Positions 1 to 7,421 of a stretch of DNA of 22,170 bases are shown piece after piece (position 1 is the stretch's first letter; each line of letters starts with the position of its first letter). The stretch covers positions 1 through 22,170 of the forward strand of contig CAYQQU010000081.1 in NCBI GenBank assembly GCA_964419545.1. The letters run 5' to 3'. The notes below the pieces were generated by a model. The model did not search any database. It was not told the DNA's origin and saw only the letters and a list, made by a program, of their open reading frames with translations. This DNA is from CAYQQU01 sp964419545 (GTDB lineage: Bacteria; Bacteroidota; Bacteroidia; Chitinophagales; Saprospiraceae). The position numbers were made by a program, and so were the translations under genes.

Positions 1-12
1 TCCAAAAGCTGG

Positions 13-49
13 GTTTTGCAGCCAAAATGACTACCTCCAAACAAGCTCT
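13..49 (-). repeat. Inverted terminal repeat, left copy (probable IS end)
   Basis: This 37-bp stretch is the exact reverse complement of 22134-22170. Read outward from the adjacent gene, it begins GAGCTTGTTTGGAGG immediately after that gene's TGA stop (51-49) and continues to the window edge. Inside it is a small hairpin, TTTTG-GCTG-CAAAA. A GAG- end directly after a TNA triplet fits the IS1031 subgroup of IS5-family insertion sequences, which duplicate TNA targets. No transposase is visible because the element would lie outside the window. The repeat itself is certain; the IS assignment is inferred. Confidence 0.85.
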
Positions 50-933
50 CACCGCAAGCGGCGCCGGATGGCCCGTTCGAGGATCGCCTCATCAGGTTGA
101 ATGGCCAACTGAATGCGTCGGTTGGCGGCGCGGCCTTCCTCCGTTTCGTTGGAAGCGCGGGGTGCAAACGCTCCTTTGCCGGCCGCGGTGATGCGGCTGG
201 TGCTGATGTCCAGTTCTTCGGTAAACAACCGAACGACGGTAGCGGCGCGCAGGACGCTGAAATCCCAGTTGTTGTCGATGCTGCGCCGGCCCGTAGGCTG
301 GTTGTCGGTATGTCCGATCACGGTAATTTCCAGGCTGGGAAAGTTTTGCAGCACGCGGCTGATCCGCTCCAGCGCTGCTACGCCTTCCTCTTCCATCCGG
401 CTGGTGCTGCCCCTGCGAAACATCAGCGCTTCGGATAAGTGGATGGAGAGTACCCCGCGTTCTATATCCACCGCGTACTGGACGCTGTCGAAGGGGGCCA
501 GCGCCTGCCGGGCGGAGTCGGCCACGGTTTGCAGGGCGGCGTCCTGACTATCGAGCAGTGCGCCCAGTTCCGCCAGTTGTTGCTCCTTTTCAGCCATCTC
601 GGCAGCTTTCTCGCGCAGGGCGGCGTCGAGCGATTGCTGCCGGGCCCGGGCGGAAGCGGTGAGCTGTTCGATCTTCTCCTGCAGGGTGTCGATCCGGTTT
701 TGCAGTTTATCCTGGGTAGTAAAAAGGGCCTCGATGGCGCCGTTCTTTTCGGCGATGGTCAGTTCCTGGTCGTAAATGCGGGCATTGGCCGTTTCCAATC
801 TGTGCTCCAAAGCCTGGCGTTCTTCGTCGGCCTTTTCCTGTAAAGTGCTGAGCTCAGTGAGGTATTTCTTTTTACTGACGCAGGCCGTCAGGAACAGAGG
901 CAGCAACCAGAGCAGGTGGCGAAATCGATTCAT
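49..933 (-). CDS. OmpA/MotB-like peptidoglycan-binding lipoprotein with coiled coil
   Basis: Predicted outer-membrane-anchored, periplasmic protein of 294 aa that should bind peptidoglycan. I chose the ATG at 933 because it begins a lipoprotein signal, MNRFRHLLWLLPLFLTAC, with lipobox LTAC; an upstream in-frame start at 978 would bury it. After the Cys comes a long charged coiled coil (about residues 25-125), then a C-terminal OmpA domain (about 150-280) with GHTDNQPT, NNWDFSVLRA and a GRAANRRI end. The NNWDFSVLRA spacing is closer to MotB-like OmpA domains than to classical Pal. It lies downstream of a terminator-bounded coiled-coil gene and probably has its own promoter near 954-980, where TATCTTTA resembles the -7 box. 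The last codon abuts the repeat at 13-49. The ligand is inferred from the family; the exact role is unknown. Confidence 0.88.
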   Translation of the reverse strand: MNRFRHLLWLLPLFLTACVSKKKYLTELSTLQEKADEERQALEHRLETANARIYDQELTIAEKNGAIEALFTTQDKLQNRIDTLQEKIEQLTASARARQQSLDAALREKAAEMAEKEQQLAELGALLDSQDAALQTVADSARQALAPFDSVQYAVDIERGVLSIHLSEALMFRRGSTSRMEEEGVAALERISRVLQNFPSLEITVIGHTDNQPTGRRSIDNNWDFSVLRAATVVRLFTEELDISTSRITAAGKGAFAPRASNETEEGRAANRRIQLAIQPDEAILERAIRRRLR

Positions 934-976
934 CGGGCGTGTCGTTTTATCGGTAAAGATACAGCAAACGCGGTAC

Positions 977-1014
977 AAAAAAATTTGCCCCGACCTTTCG
1001 CAAAAGATCGGGGC
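977..1014 (-). terminator. Rho-independent terminator of the 1044-1955 gene
   Basis: A 12-bp stem is formed by 987-998 (GCCCCGACCTTT) and 1003-1014 (AAAGATCGGGGC) with one G-U type mismatch and a 4-nt loop. On the minus strand it is followed by AAATTTTTTT (986-977). It sits about 30 nt past the stop of the coiled-coil gene and separates it from the OmpA-like gene. Confidence 0.85.
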
Positions 1015-1043
1015 AAGGGCGCTTTAGCAAGACTGATTATTCG

Positions 1044-1955
1044 CTAAGACAAGCGGAAGCTCGACGCGCCCAGCAGGCCGATATCGGTGTAAACGGCTAC
1101 GCGGTAGTAGCCTTTGTCCAGTTTGTCTTCCAGTTCGTGGGTAAACGAAAGGCGCTGGTTGGTCTCGATATTGACCTCCTTCGCTTTGATGGCCAGCAGT
1201 TCCATGGTCTGACCGTTGACGACGACATTGGCCTTGATCAGGTTCGGCTCCGGAATAGGATTCCCCTGGCTGTCGGTGATGGCCAGATAAAGGGTGCGTA
1301 CCCCCTGGTACTCTTCGGGAACGTTCGTCAGATCAAAATCGATAGCAATAGTACGGGCGCGGCGCGCCTTGGAAGTGGCCTTGTCGTTCTTCCGCTGCAG
1401 GTCGACCTGGAAGGCCGTCGCTTTGAAGTTGGCCAGGGTGAGGCGCTTCACCTCGTCCTGAATGGAGCGGTTGAGTTGGGCCAGGTCTTCATTTTCCTGG
1501 CGGGCCGTTCCGAGTTCTTCTTCGAGCATGCCTGCCACCATGCGCAGGGAGTCATTTTCGGCCTGTACCTGCTGTATGGAAGTTTCCAATGTCGTTTTAG
1601 CTTCGATGAGCGCCTGGATCTCCGCCCGCAGATTGTTGATCTCGGAGGCGGAGCGCTTGCGGGCCGAACGCAGGTCCGACTCTACGCTGGCGAGGCGTGC
1701 TTCGGCGTCGCTGAGGTTGCCGGCCAGCGACTCATTTTCGTCGGCCAGGACCAGATACTCCTGCTGCAGGCTGTCGACCTCCTGTTCGAGCTCGGCTTTC
1801 AGTTCGTTGAGCTCCGTCAGCTCGCTCGAAAGTTCCTGGTTTTCCGTGAGCGCCTGGCTCTTTTGTCGATTTTGGTTGAAGCCCCAGATCGCTGCTATCA
1901 GTAACAGAATACCGAGCACGACCGAAAGGACAATTAACCCTTTTTTAGTATCCAT
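1044..1955 (-). CDS. Membrane-anchored coiled-coil protein of unknown function
   Basis: 303 aa, family not recognised by name. The N-terminus MDTKKGLIVLSVVLGILLLIAA is a single membrane anchor. It is followed by a long heptad-rich region (about 30-185) full of Glu, Leu, Gln and Ser, predicted to form a parallel coiled coil. The last about 110 residues (from about 195) look like a beta-rich globular domain: TIAIDFDLTNVPEEYQGVRTLYLAITD, with the end GYYRVAVYTDIGLLG. That suggests an immunoglobulin-like fold after the rod. Similar proteins are common in Bacteroidota, often labelled chromosome-partitioning or hypothetical; I see no ATPase motif here, so the partitioning label would be wrong. It has its own candidate promoter (1984-2011) and its own terminator (977-1014). 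Start ATG 1955 directly precedes the anchor. Confidence 0.85.
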   Translation of the reverse strand: MDTKKGLIVLSVVLGILLLIAAIWGFNQNRQKSQALTENQELSSELTELNELKAELEQEVDSLQQEYLVLADENESLAGNLSDAEARLASVESDLRSARKRSASEINNLRAEIQALIEAKTTLETSIQQVQAENDSLRMVAGMLEEELGTARQENEDLAQLNRSIQDEVKRLTLANFKATAFQVDLQRKNDKATSKARRARTIAIDFDLTNVPEEYQGVRTLYLAITDSQGNPIPEPNLIKANVVVNGQTMELLAIKAKEVNIETNQRLSFTHELEDKLDKGYYRVAVYTDIGLLGASSFRLS

Positions 1956-1983
1956 AACTAACTTGTGTTTTGTTGGTTTTTAA

Positions 1984-2011
1984 AAAAATTATCGTTTCGT
2001 TTCTACCTCAA
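1984..2011 (-). promoter_or_regulatory. Candidate promoter of the coiled-coil gene
   Basis: On the minus strand, TTG (2011-2009) lies 17 nt upstream of TAATTTTT (1991-1984), one mismatch from the Bacteroidota -7 consensus TAnnTTTG. The start codon lies about 30 nt downstream. The spacing is slightly short and the region is AT-rich, so a chance match is possible. Confidence 0.25.
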
Positions 2012-2091
2012 TAACGAACGGTCTGCTCCGGTTGGTATGAAGAGCGCCTGAAGTTTTTTATTTTCTGCCTGGCAGCTGTGGTGCGGGAGAA

Positions 2092-2883
2092 TCATCTGAT
2101 CAGTTGTTGCCAACCTTCGGCAAAAAAGGTAGAACGGCCGGCGATTTTCATTTTTTTTACTACCCCGCGGCCGTCGGGCGCCGGATGGCCTTCCCGGCGC
2201 CACTGCCAGAGCCAATCTTCGGGATAAGCTTTGTAATAGGCGTTTCGGCTGACGGCGTACTCCAGTATTTCCTGCATTTTGGAAAATATCAGGCAGAGGG
2301 CGGCCTCATCGAGCGCGTCTACCGGGGAAGCGGGATGGATGCGGGCCTGGTAACAAATTTCGTCGGCGTACAGGTTGCCGATACCGGCCAGGTAGCGTTG
2401 GTTCATCAGGAACCCTTTCAGCGTTCCTTTTTTGCCGCGGGCCAGCGCCAGGAAGGCGGCCTGATCCAGCCGCAGGGCATCCTCGCCCAGTCCCAGCTCC
2501 CGGATGTAATCGTTCCGGTCTTCCAGGTACAGCACGCGGGCGAATTTGCGGGGACAGTCGAACCCAAGCCGGAAGCCGTTGGCGAAGCCGAAAGCGAAAC
2601 GCTCGTACTTAGGGCGGTCTTCCGGCGCCGAATAGTATTTGAGGTCGCCCGTCATGCCGAAATGCAACAACACGCTATGGCCGTTGTCGAGATCGCCGAA
2701 AAGGTATTTGCCCCGGCGGTGCGAGCCGGAGAAAGTACGGCCGGTGAGGCGCTGCTGAAAGCTAGTCCCATCGAGATTGCGGATGATCTTGTCATCGAAA
2801 ACACTCACTGTTTCGATGCGCTGTTGGAGGGCGGTTTCGTCGAAATAACGCTGAAAGGTATTGACTTCGGGGAGCTCGGGCAT
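2092..2883 (-). CDS. Fpg/Nei-family DNA glycosylase, zincless-finger variant
   Basis: 263 aa, full length for a formamidopyrimidine/endonuclease VIII glycosylase that excises oxidised bases and nicks abasic sites. MPELPEV supplies the catalytic Pro2 and Glu3. Lys59 in RRGKYLF matches the essential beta-strand lysine. Met77 (HFGMTG) and Arg112/Phe114 (PRKFARV) match the intercalating triad. The helix-two-turn-helix is about 151-184, with Asn170 in LAGIGNLYADE. The C-terminal finger keeps its Arg (Arg250, IAGRSTFF), but none of the four zinc cysteines is present: the segment reads HPAPDGRGVVKKMKIAGRS then FFAEGWQQ. This resembles the zincless finger of NEIL1-type enzymes. It lies 37 bp behind the DUF4286 gene and may be the last gene of a murA operon. 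Substrate preference cannot be told from sequence. Confidence 0.93.
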   Translation of the reverse strand: MPELPEVNTFQRYFDETALQQRIETVSVFDDKIIRNLDGTSFQQRLTGRTFSGSHRRGKYLFGDLDNGHSVLLHFGMTGDLKYYSAPEDRPKYERFAFGFANGFRLGFDCPRKFARVLYLEDRNDYIRELGLGEDALRLDQAAFLALARGKKGTLKGFLMNQRYLAGIGNLYADEICYQARIHPASPVDALDEAALCLIFSKMQEILEYAVSRNAYYKAYPEDWLWQWRREGHPAPDGRGVVKKMKIAGRSTFFAEGWQQLIR

Positions 2884-2920
2884 GGTAAGAGAACGTAAGA
2901 ATTAAAGTGAAAGATAGTCG

Positions 2921-3223
2921 CTACACTTCCTGCAGCAGGGTGCGGAAAGCGACGTACTGATCGGGGAAGCGCTGCCGGTGCTCCGTTTGCAGGCGGGAGG
3001 CGTGCTTTTCCTGGTACTCCCGGAAAGTGTCCAGATCCCGGCAGTGGTACTGGATCGCGTAAGTGACGCCCTCCGTTTCATCTTCCCCCAGAATGCGGCA
3101 GATGCGATGGTCATCGAACAGGCCGGTGGCCATCACGTCGGGCACGTGTACGGCTTTCATCCAGTTCAGCCAGTCGTCATGCACCTTCGTATCGATCTTA
3201 ACGGTCACGTTGTAAATTACCAT
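2921..3223 (-). CDS. DUF4286 family small protein
   Basis: 100 aa, matching the small Bacteroidota-specific DUF4286 family as I remember it: MVIYNVTVKIDTKVHDDWLNWM at the start, HVPDVMATGLFDDHRICRIL in the middle, and a YAIQYHCRDLDTFREYQ segment. The alternating strand and helix pattern suggests a ferredoxin-like (dimeric alpha/beta barrel) fold related to antibiotic-biosynthesis monooxygenase-type folds, but no catalytic residues are evident. No signal peptide, so cytoplasmic. It sits between murA (78 bp upstream) and the glycosylase gene (37 bp downstream) in the same direction. Function unknown. Confidence 0.88.
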   Translation of the reverse strand: MVIYNVTVKIDTKVHDDWLNWMKAVHVPDVMATGLFDDHRICRILGEDETEGVTYAIQYHCRDLDTFREYQEKHASRLQTEHRQRFPDQYVAFRTLLQEV

Positions 3224-3301
3224 AGCTTTTGACGTTCGGATACTTATAAAGAGACAAAACCAGCAAAGAAAGGTTCGAAAGCAGGCCGGACCAACCGGGC
3301 G

Positions 3302-4612
3302 TCACTTCCGGCTGATCTCCGCCCCGATGGCGTTGAGACGCCGGTCGATATGCTGGTAGCCGCGATCGATCTGGTGGATGTTGTAGATGGTGCTGTTCCC
3401 TTTGGCTGAAAGGGCGGCGATCAGCAGCGCGACGCCGGCCCGGATGTCGGGTGAAGTCATCTCGATACCGCGGAGCTGATGCCGCCAGTTGAGGCCGATA
3501 ACGGTGGCGCGGTGCGGATCACAGAGGATGATCTGAGCGCCCATATCGATGAGTTTGTCCACGAAGAAGAGGCGGCTTTCGAACATTTTCTGGTGAATCA
3601 GGACGCTTCCTTTAGCCTGGGTGGCCACCACCAGCATGATACTCATCAGGTCGGGTGTAAACCCCGGCCAGGGAGCGTCGTAAATGGTCATGATGGAGCC
3701 GTCGATGAAGGTCTGGATCTCGTATTCCTCCTGGGGAGGAATGAAGATATCATCCTCGCGAAACTCGAGCGCGATGCCCATGCGTTCGAACACCCGGGGG
3801 ATGATGCCCAGCTGATCGATGCGAGCATCTTTGATGGTGATTTCCGATTGGGTCATGGCCGCCAGTCCGATAAAGCTCCCGATCTCGATCATGTCCGGCA
3901 GCAGCCGGTGGTCGGCGCCGCCGAGGGCGTTTACGCCTTCGACGGTGAGCAGGTTGGAGCCGATGCCGGAGATGCGGGCGCCCATTTGCCGGAGGAGGCG
4001 ACACAGCTGTTGTACGTAGGGCTCGCAGGCGGCGTTGTAAATACGCGTCACCCCTTCGGCGCGCACGGCGGCGAGCAGGACGTTGGCGGTGCCCGTCACG
4101 GAAATTTCATCCATCAGCATATCGGCGCCGCGGAGCTGGTCGACTTCCACGAAATAGAGGTTGCGGTCGGCGTCGTAGACGAACTTGGCGCCGAGCGCTT
4201 CGAGCCCGTTGAAATGCGTATCGAGGCGGCGACGCCCGATCTTATCGCCGCCGGGTTTGGGCAGGAAGGCCTTACCGAACCGGGCGAGCAGCGGCCCGAT
4301 CAGCATCACTGAGCCGCGGATGCGACCGGCTTCGCGGTGAAAGTCGGGATCGTGCAGGTAATCGAAGTCGATGGTCCGGGCCTGAAAGGAATACGTATCC
4401 GGCGCCAGTTCTTCGACGTCGACCCCCAATCCGCGCAGCAGGCCGATTAGTTTTTGCACGTCCCGGATAGCCGGAAGATTGGAAATCGTTACTTTCTGAT
4501 CGGTAAGCAGGGTAGCGCACAGTACTTGCAGCGCTTCATTTTTGGCCCCCTGGGGCACGATGTCGCCACGCAGCTTAGCGCCGCCGACAACTTCGAAGCA
4601 GTCGCGGGTCAT
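3302..4612 (-). CDS. murA: UDP-N-acetylglucosamine 1-carboxyvinyltransferase (Cys-to-Asp variant)
   Basis: 436 aa, normal length. It transfers enolpyruvate from PEP to UDP-GlcNAc, the first committed step of peptidoglycan synthesis, in the cytoplasm. Lys24-Asn25 in QGAKNEAL match the K22/N23 pair. The PGF-containing catalytic loop reads WPGFTPDLMSIML with the conserved Asp. MFESRLFFVDKL and the C-terminal DIRAGVALLIAAL and IDRGYQHIDRRL motifs are all present. The active-site loop is FLPKPGGDKIGRRRLDTH, so the usual catalytic Cys115 is Asp123; this change is known to keep activity and prevent fosfomycin alkylation. It lies 117 bp downstream of the DUF4290 gene, a frequent neighbour in Bacteroidota, and upstream of DUF4286. 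Probably one operon; no terminator is seen between them. Confidence 0.97.
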   Translation of the reverse strand: MTRDCFEVVGGAKLRGDIVPQGAKNEALQVLCATLLTDQKVTISNLPAIRDVQKLIGLLRGLGVDVEELAPDTYSFQARTIDFDYLHDPDFHREAGRIRGSVMLIGPLLARFGKAFLPKPGGDKIGRRRLDTHFNGLEALGAKFVYDADRNLYFVEVDQLRGADMLMDEISVTGTANVLLAAVRAEGVTRIYNAACEPYVQQLCRLLRQMGARISGIGSNLLTVEGVNALGGADHRLLPDMIEIGSFIGLAAMTQSEITIKDARIDQLGIIPRVFERMGIALEFREDDIFIPPQEEYEIQTFIDGSIMTIYDAPWPGFTPDLMSIMLVVATQAKGSVLIHQKMFESRLFFVDKLIDMGAQIILCDPHRATVIGLNWRHQLRGIEMTSPDIRAGVALLIAALSAKGNSTIYNIHQIDRGYQHIDRRLNAIGAEISRK

Positions 4613-4729
4613 GGTCAGTTCTCGTTTTACAGCATATCTCCGATGCGGACCGGCCGGTAGTGGCTAAACCGGTCGAACGGGTTTGGGTAAAAAAAGCGAG
4701 ACAAGCAGAAGCGTGCGAGCAATGGGTGG

Positions 4730-5392
4730 TCAGGACTTGCGTTTGCGGCCGCCGCCTTTGCCGCGGTGGCCTTTGCCGTTGCCGCCGCCGTTATTGCCGC
4801 CGGAGCTGGGCCGTTGCTTGGTGTTGCGCCGGCGATTGGCGCCGAGGTTCTCGATCGACATCTCATCAGCGAGGTTGAGCTGGCCTTCAGAGAGGGCGCT
4901 CAGGTCGGATTTGATGATATCGTCGCTGACGTAGTACTCCTTATTCCAGGTTTTGTAAGCGAGCTTCATGTACGATGCGATCACTTCGACGAAGCCGGCC
5001 TTTTTCGGGCCGTCCTCCATTTCCATCGCTTTCTGGATCAGCCGCTGTACGTTGTCGCCGTAATGCCGGAACTTGGCCTCGGAATGCGGATAAGGGATCA
5101 TATCCGGTTTTTTCTCCGCTTCTTCGCGGGAAGGGCGTTCGCCGTTGGGCCCGACGACGTCCAGCTCGAAATCGGCGATTCGGAAAATGTGTTTCCAAAG
5201 CTTCTCCCGGTAGTCGTCCATGTTGCGGCTTTGAGGATGCATCTGCATCATCAGGTCGACGATGGCTTCGACGAAGGCTTGCCGGTAAGCGGGCTCTTCG
5301 ATCGTCTTGGCGTGTTGTACCAGTTTTTGCACGTGACGACCGTATTCAGGGATGATCAACTCACTGCGCGCGGAATTATATTCCATCTCCAT
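4730..5392 (-). CDS. DUF4290 protein with basic Gly-rich tail
   Basis: 220 aa from ATG 5392. A GTG at 5395 and an ATG at 5386 (MEYNSARSEL) are also in frame; the 5386 start matches the usual family beginning equally well. Residues 1 to about 180 form the helical DUF4290 domain (YNSARSELIIPEYGRHVQKL, AIVDLMMQMHPQSRN, KLWKHIFRIADFELDV). The last about 40 residues are low-complexity and strongly basic: NRRRNTKQRP, then Gly/Asn repeats, ending GGGRKRKS. Such a tail could bind nucleic acid or ribosomes, but that is inference. It is the first gene after the glmS terminator and precedes murA by 117 bp. The function of the family is unknown. Confidence 0.88.
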   Translation of the reverse strand: MEMEYNSARSELIIPEYGRHVQKLVQHAKTIEEPAYRQAFVEAIVDLMMQMHPQSRNMDDYREKLWKHIFRIADFELDVVGPNGERPSREEAEKKPDMIPYPHSEAKFRHYGDNVQRLIQKAMEMEDGPKKAGFVEVIASYMKLAYKTWNKEYYVSDDIIKSDLSALSEGQLNLADEMSIENLGANRRRNTKQRPSSGGNNGGGNGKGHRGKGGGRKRKS

Positions 5393-5410
5393 CACAAAAA
5401 ATATAAGTTA

Positions 5411-5467
5411 GAAAAAATCGGGATGTGAAATAGGCCATGCCGTAACGGTCATACCCTATTCCACATC
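5411..5467 (-). terminator. Terminator downstream of glmS
   Basis: Arms 5455-5467 and 5422-5434 form a 13-bp stem (GATGTGGAATAGG with CCTATTTCACATC, one G-U pair). A smaller CCGT-T-ACGG palindrome sits in the loop. On the minus strand the stem is followed by CCGATTTTTTC (5420-5411). It ends the glmS transcript just before the DUF4290 gene starts. Confidence 0.82.
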
Positions 5468-5530
5468 TCCACCCGTTTGAACACTACCCGGCGGGATAGC
5501 CGGGATGATGGCGGGTAATCATTAATTTTA

Positions 5531-7369
5531 CTATTCAACGGTAACGCTCTTGGCCAAATTGCGCGGCTGATCGACATCGCATCCCCGCATAACGGCGATG
5601 TGGTACGATAACAGCTGCAGCGGGATGACGGACAATAGTGGCGTGAGCGGTTCCTCGGTGTCGGGGATCTCAATGGTATGATCTGCGATTTTACTGATCA
5701 CTTCATCGCCTTCCGTCACCACCGCGATCACCATGCCTTTGCGAGCTTTGACTTCCTGAATGTTGCTTACGATTTTTTCGTAGGCGCTCTTGTTGGTGGC
5801 GATGACGATAACGGGCATGTGCTCGTCGATGAGCGCGATGGGGCCGTGTTTCATCTCTGCGGCGGGGTATCCCTCGGCGTGGATGTAGGATATCTCCTTT
5901 AATTTGAGGGCGCCTTCCAGTGCAATCGGGAAGTTATAACCGCGACCAAGGTAGAGCGCATTCGTGCTATCCTTGATCTCTGCTGCAATATACTCGATTT
6001 GCGGATTTTTTTCCAGTACCCGTTCTACTTTGTCCGGAATATTGGATAATTCGCGCAGCATCTGCCGGAAGTAGAATTCGGTGATCGTGCCCCGGTGGTG
6101 GCCGACGGCGAGCGCCATCAGCGTCAGCAGGGTCACCTGGCCGGTGAAGGCCTTGGTAGAGGCCACCCCGATTTCCGGCCCGGCGTGGATGTAAGAGCCG
6201 GCATCGGTGCAGCGGGCGATCGACGAGCCCACCACGTTGACGATGCCGTAGATGAGCGAGCCCCGCTCTTTGGCCAGCTCCAGGGCGGCCAGGGTGTCGG
6301 CCGTTTCGCCCGACTGGGAGATGGCGATCACTACGTCCTTCTCGGTGAGAATGGGGTTGCGGTACCGCAACTCGGAGGCGTACTCCACTTCCACGGGAAT
6401 GCGGGCGATATCTTCGAACAGGTACTCGCCGATGAGCCCCGCGTGCCAGGAAGTACCGCAGGCGGCGATAATGATGCGCTGCGCGTTGGACAGGCGGTTG
6501 CTGTACTCCGCCACACCGCCGAGGCGCACCCAGCCTTCGTCGGCGTTGAGGCGGCCCCGCATACAATCGGAAATGGTAACGGGTTGCTCGTGGATCTCCT
6601 TGAGCATGAAGTAGTCGTAGCCGCTTTTTTCCAGGCGCTCGATCTGCATATCCAGCTCGTGGATAAAGGGCGTTTGTATTTCGTTGCTGATATTTTTGAT
6701 CTGCAGGTCGCCGTTGCGATTGACCACGGCAATCTCCTCGTCGTTGAGATAGATCACTTTCTTGGTGTGCTCCACCAGGGGCGTGGCGTCGGAAGCGAGG
6801 AAAAAGTCGTCTTCGCCGATGCCGATCACCAGCGGGCTTTGTTTGCGGGCGGCCACCAGCTTGTCGGGATCTTCCTGATCCATCACGACGATGGCGTAAG
6901 CGCCGATCACGCGGTTCAGCGCAATGCGCACTGCTTCTTCCAGCGGGAGGCCCTCGTGGGTCTGGATCTCTTCGATAAGGTGCAGCAATACCTCGGTGTC
7001 CGTTGCACTGTGAAATACGTGGCCATCTTCTTCCAGCGCCTTCTTGATGATGGCGTAGTTTTCAATGATGCCGTTATGCACCAGGGTCAGGCGACCGTTG
7101 CCTGAGAGGTGCGGGTGGGCGTTGATATCATCAGGCGCACCGTGGGTTGCCCAGCGCGTATGTCCAATTCCCGTATTGGCATCCTTATGCGCCTGTTGGG
7201 CGAAACTGACCAATTCGCTGACTTTTCCCTTCTTCTTGAAGATTTTGATCCCACCGTTCAGGAGGGCGACGCCGGCGCTGTCGTATCCCCGGTATTCGAG
7301 GCGTTGCAGGCCGTTAATTAAAATCGGGTAGGCGTCTTTCTTACCGATGTATGCTACAATTCCACACAT
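5531..7369 (-). CDS. glmS: Glutamine--fructose-6-phosphate aminotransferase (isomerizing)
   Basis: 612 aa, full length. It makes glucosamine-6-phosphate from fructose-6-phosphate and glutamine, the entry to UDP-GlcNAc used by MurA and for LPS. The N-terminal class II glutaminase has the nucleophile Cys2 (MCGIVAYIG), GHTRWATHG and VHNGIIENY. Two SIS domains follow, with AACGTSWHAGL, ISQSGETADTL, GVASTKAFTGQ and the isomerase region LKLKEISYIHAEGYPAAEMKHGP. The C-terminus RNLAKSVTVE is the typical flexible tail. It is 52 bp downstream of the DUF4270 gene, presumably co-transcribed, and ends at a strong hairpin. No glmS ribozyme-like structure fits in the short 5' gap. Confidence 0.98.
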   Translation of the reverse strand: MCGIVAYIGKKDAYPILINGLQRLEYRGYDSAGVALLNGGIKIFKKKGKVSELVSFAQQAHKDANTGIGHTRWATHGAPDDINAHPHLSGNGRLTLVHNGIIENYAIIKKALEEDGHVFHSATDTEVLLHLIEEIQTHEGLPLEEAVRIALNRVIGAYAIVVMDQEDPDKLVAARKQSPLVIGIGEDDFFLASDATPLVEHTKKVIYLNDEEIAVVNRNGDLQIKNISNEIQTPFIHELDMQIERLEKSGYDYFMLKEIHEQPVTISDCMRGRLNADEGWVRLGGVAEYSNRLSNAQRIIIAACGTSWHAGLIGEYLFEDIARIPVEVEYASELRYRNPILTEKDVVIAISQSGETADTLAALELAKERGSLIYGIVNVVGSSIARCTDAGSYIHAGPEIGVASTKAFTGQVTLLTLMALAVGHHRGTITEFYFRQMLRELSNIPDKVERVLEKNPQIEYIAAEIKDSTNALYLGRGYNFPIALEGALKLKEISYIHAEGYPAAEMKHGPIALIDEHMPVIVIATNKSAYEKIVSNIQEVKARKGMVIAVVTEGDEVISKIADHTIEIPDTEEPLTPLLSVIPLQLLSYHIAVMRGCDVDQPRNLAKSVTVE

Positions 7370-7421
7370 GGTCTTGGAGTTTGATTATGAAATGAAATTA
7401 GGTTCGTTCTTCCTTTTGGCA

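Noticed and set aside
2104..2898. 264-codon rightward ORF fully antisense to the DNA glycosylase gene
   Set aside because: GC-rich third positions of the real gene leave the opposite frame open. The translation shows no domain, and the leftward frame carries all catalytic motifs.
6095..7105. 336-codon rightward ORF antisense to glmS
   Set aside because: Shadow of the glmS coding sequence; low-complexity Gly/Val/His-rich translation with no family features.
7370..7421. glmS ribozyme or GlcN6P riboswitch upstream of glmS
   Set aside because: The gap is only 52 bp and shows no matching fold; this ribozyme is typical of Gram-positive bacteria.
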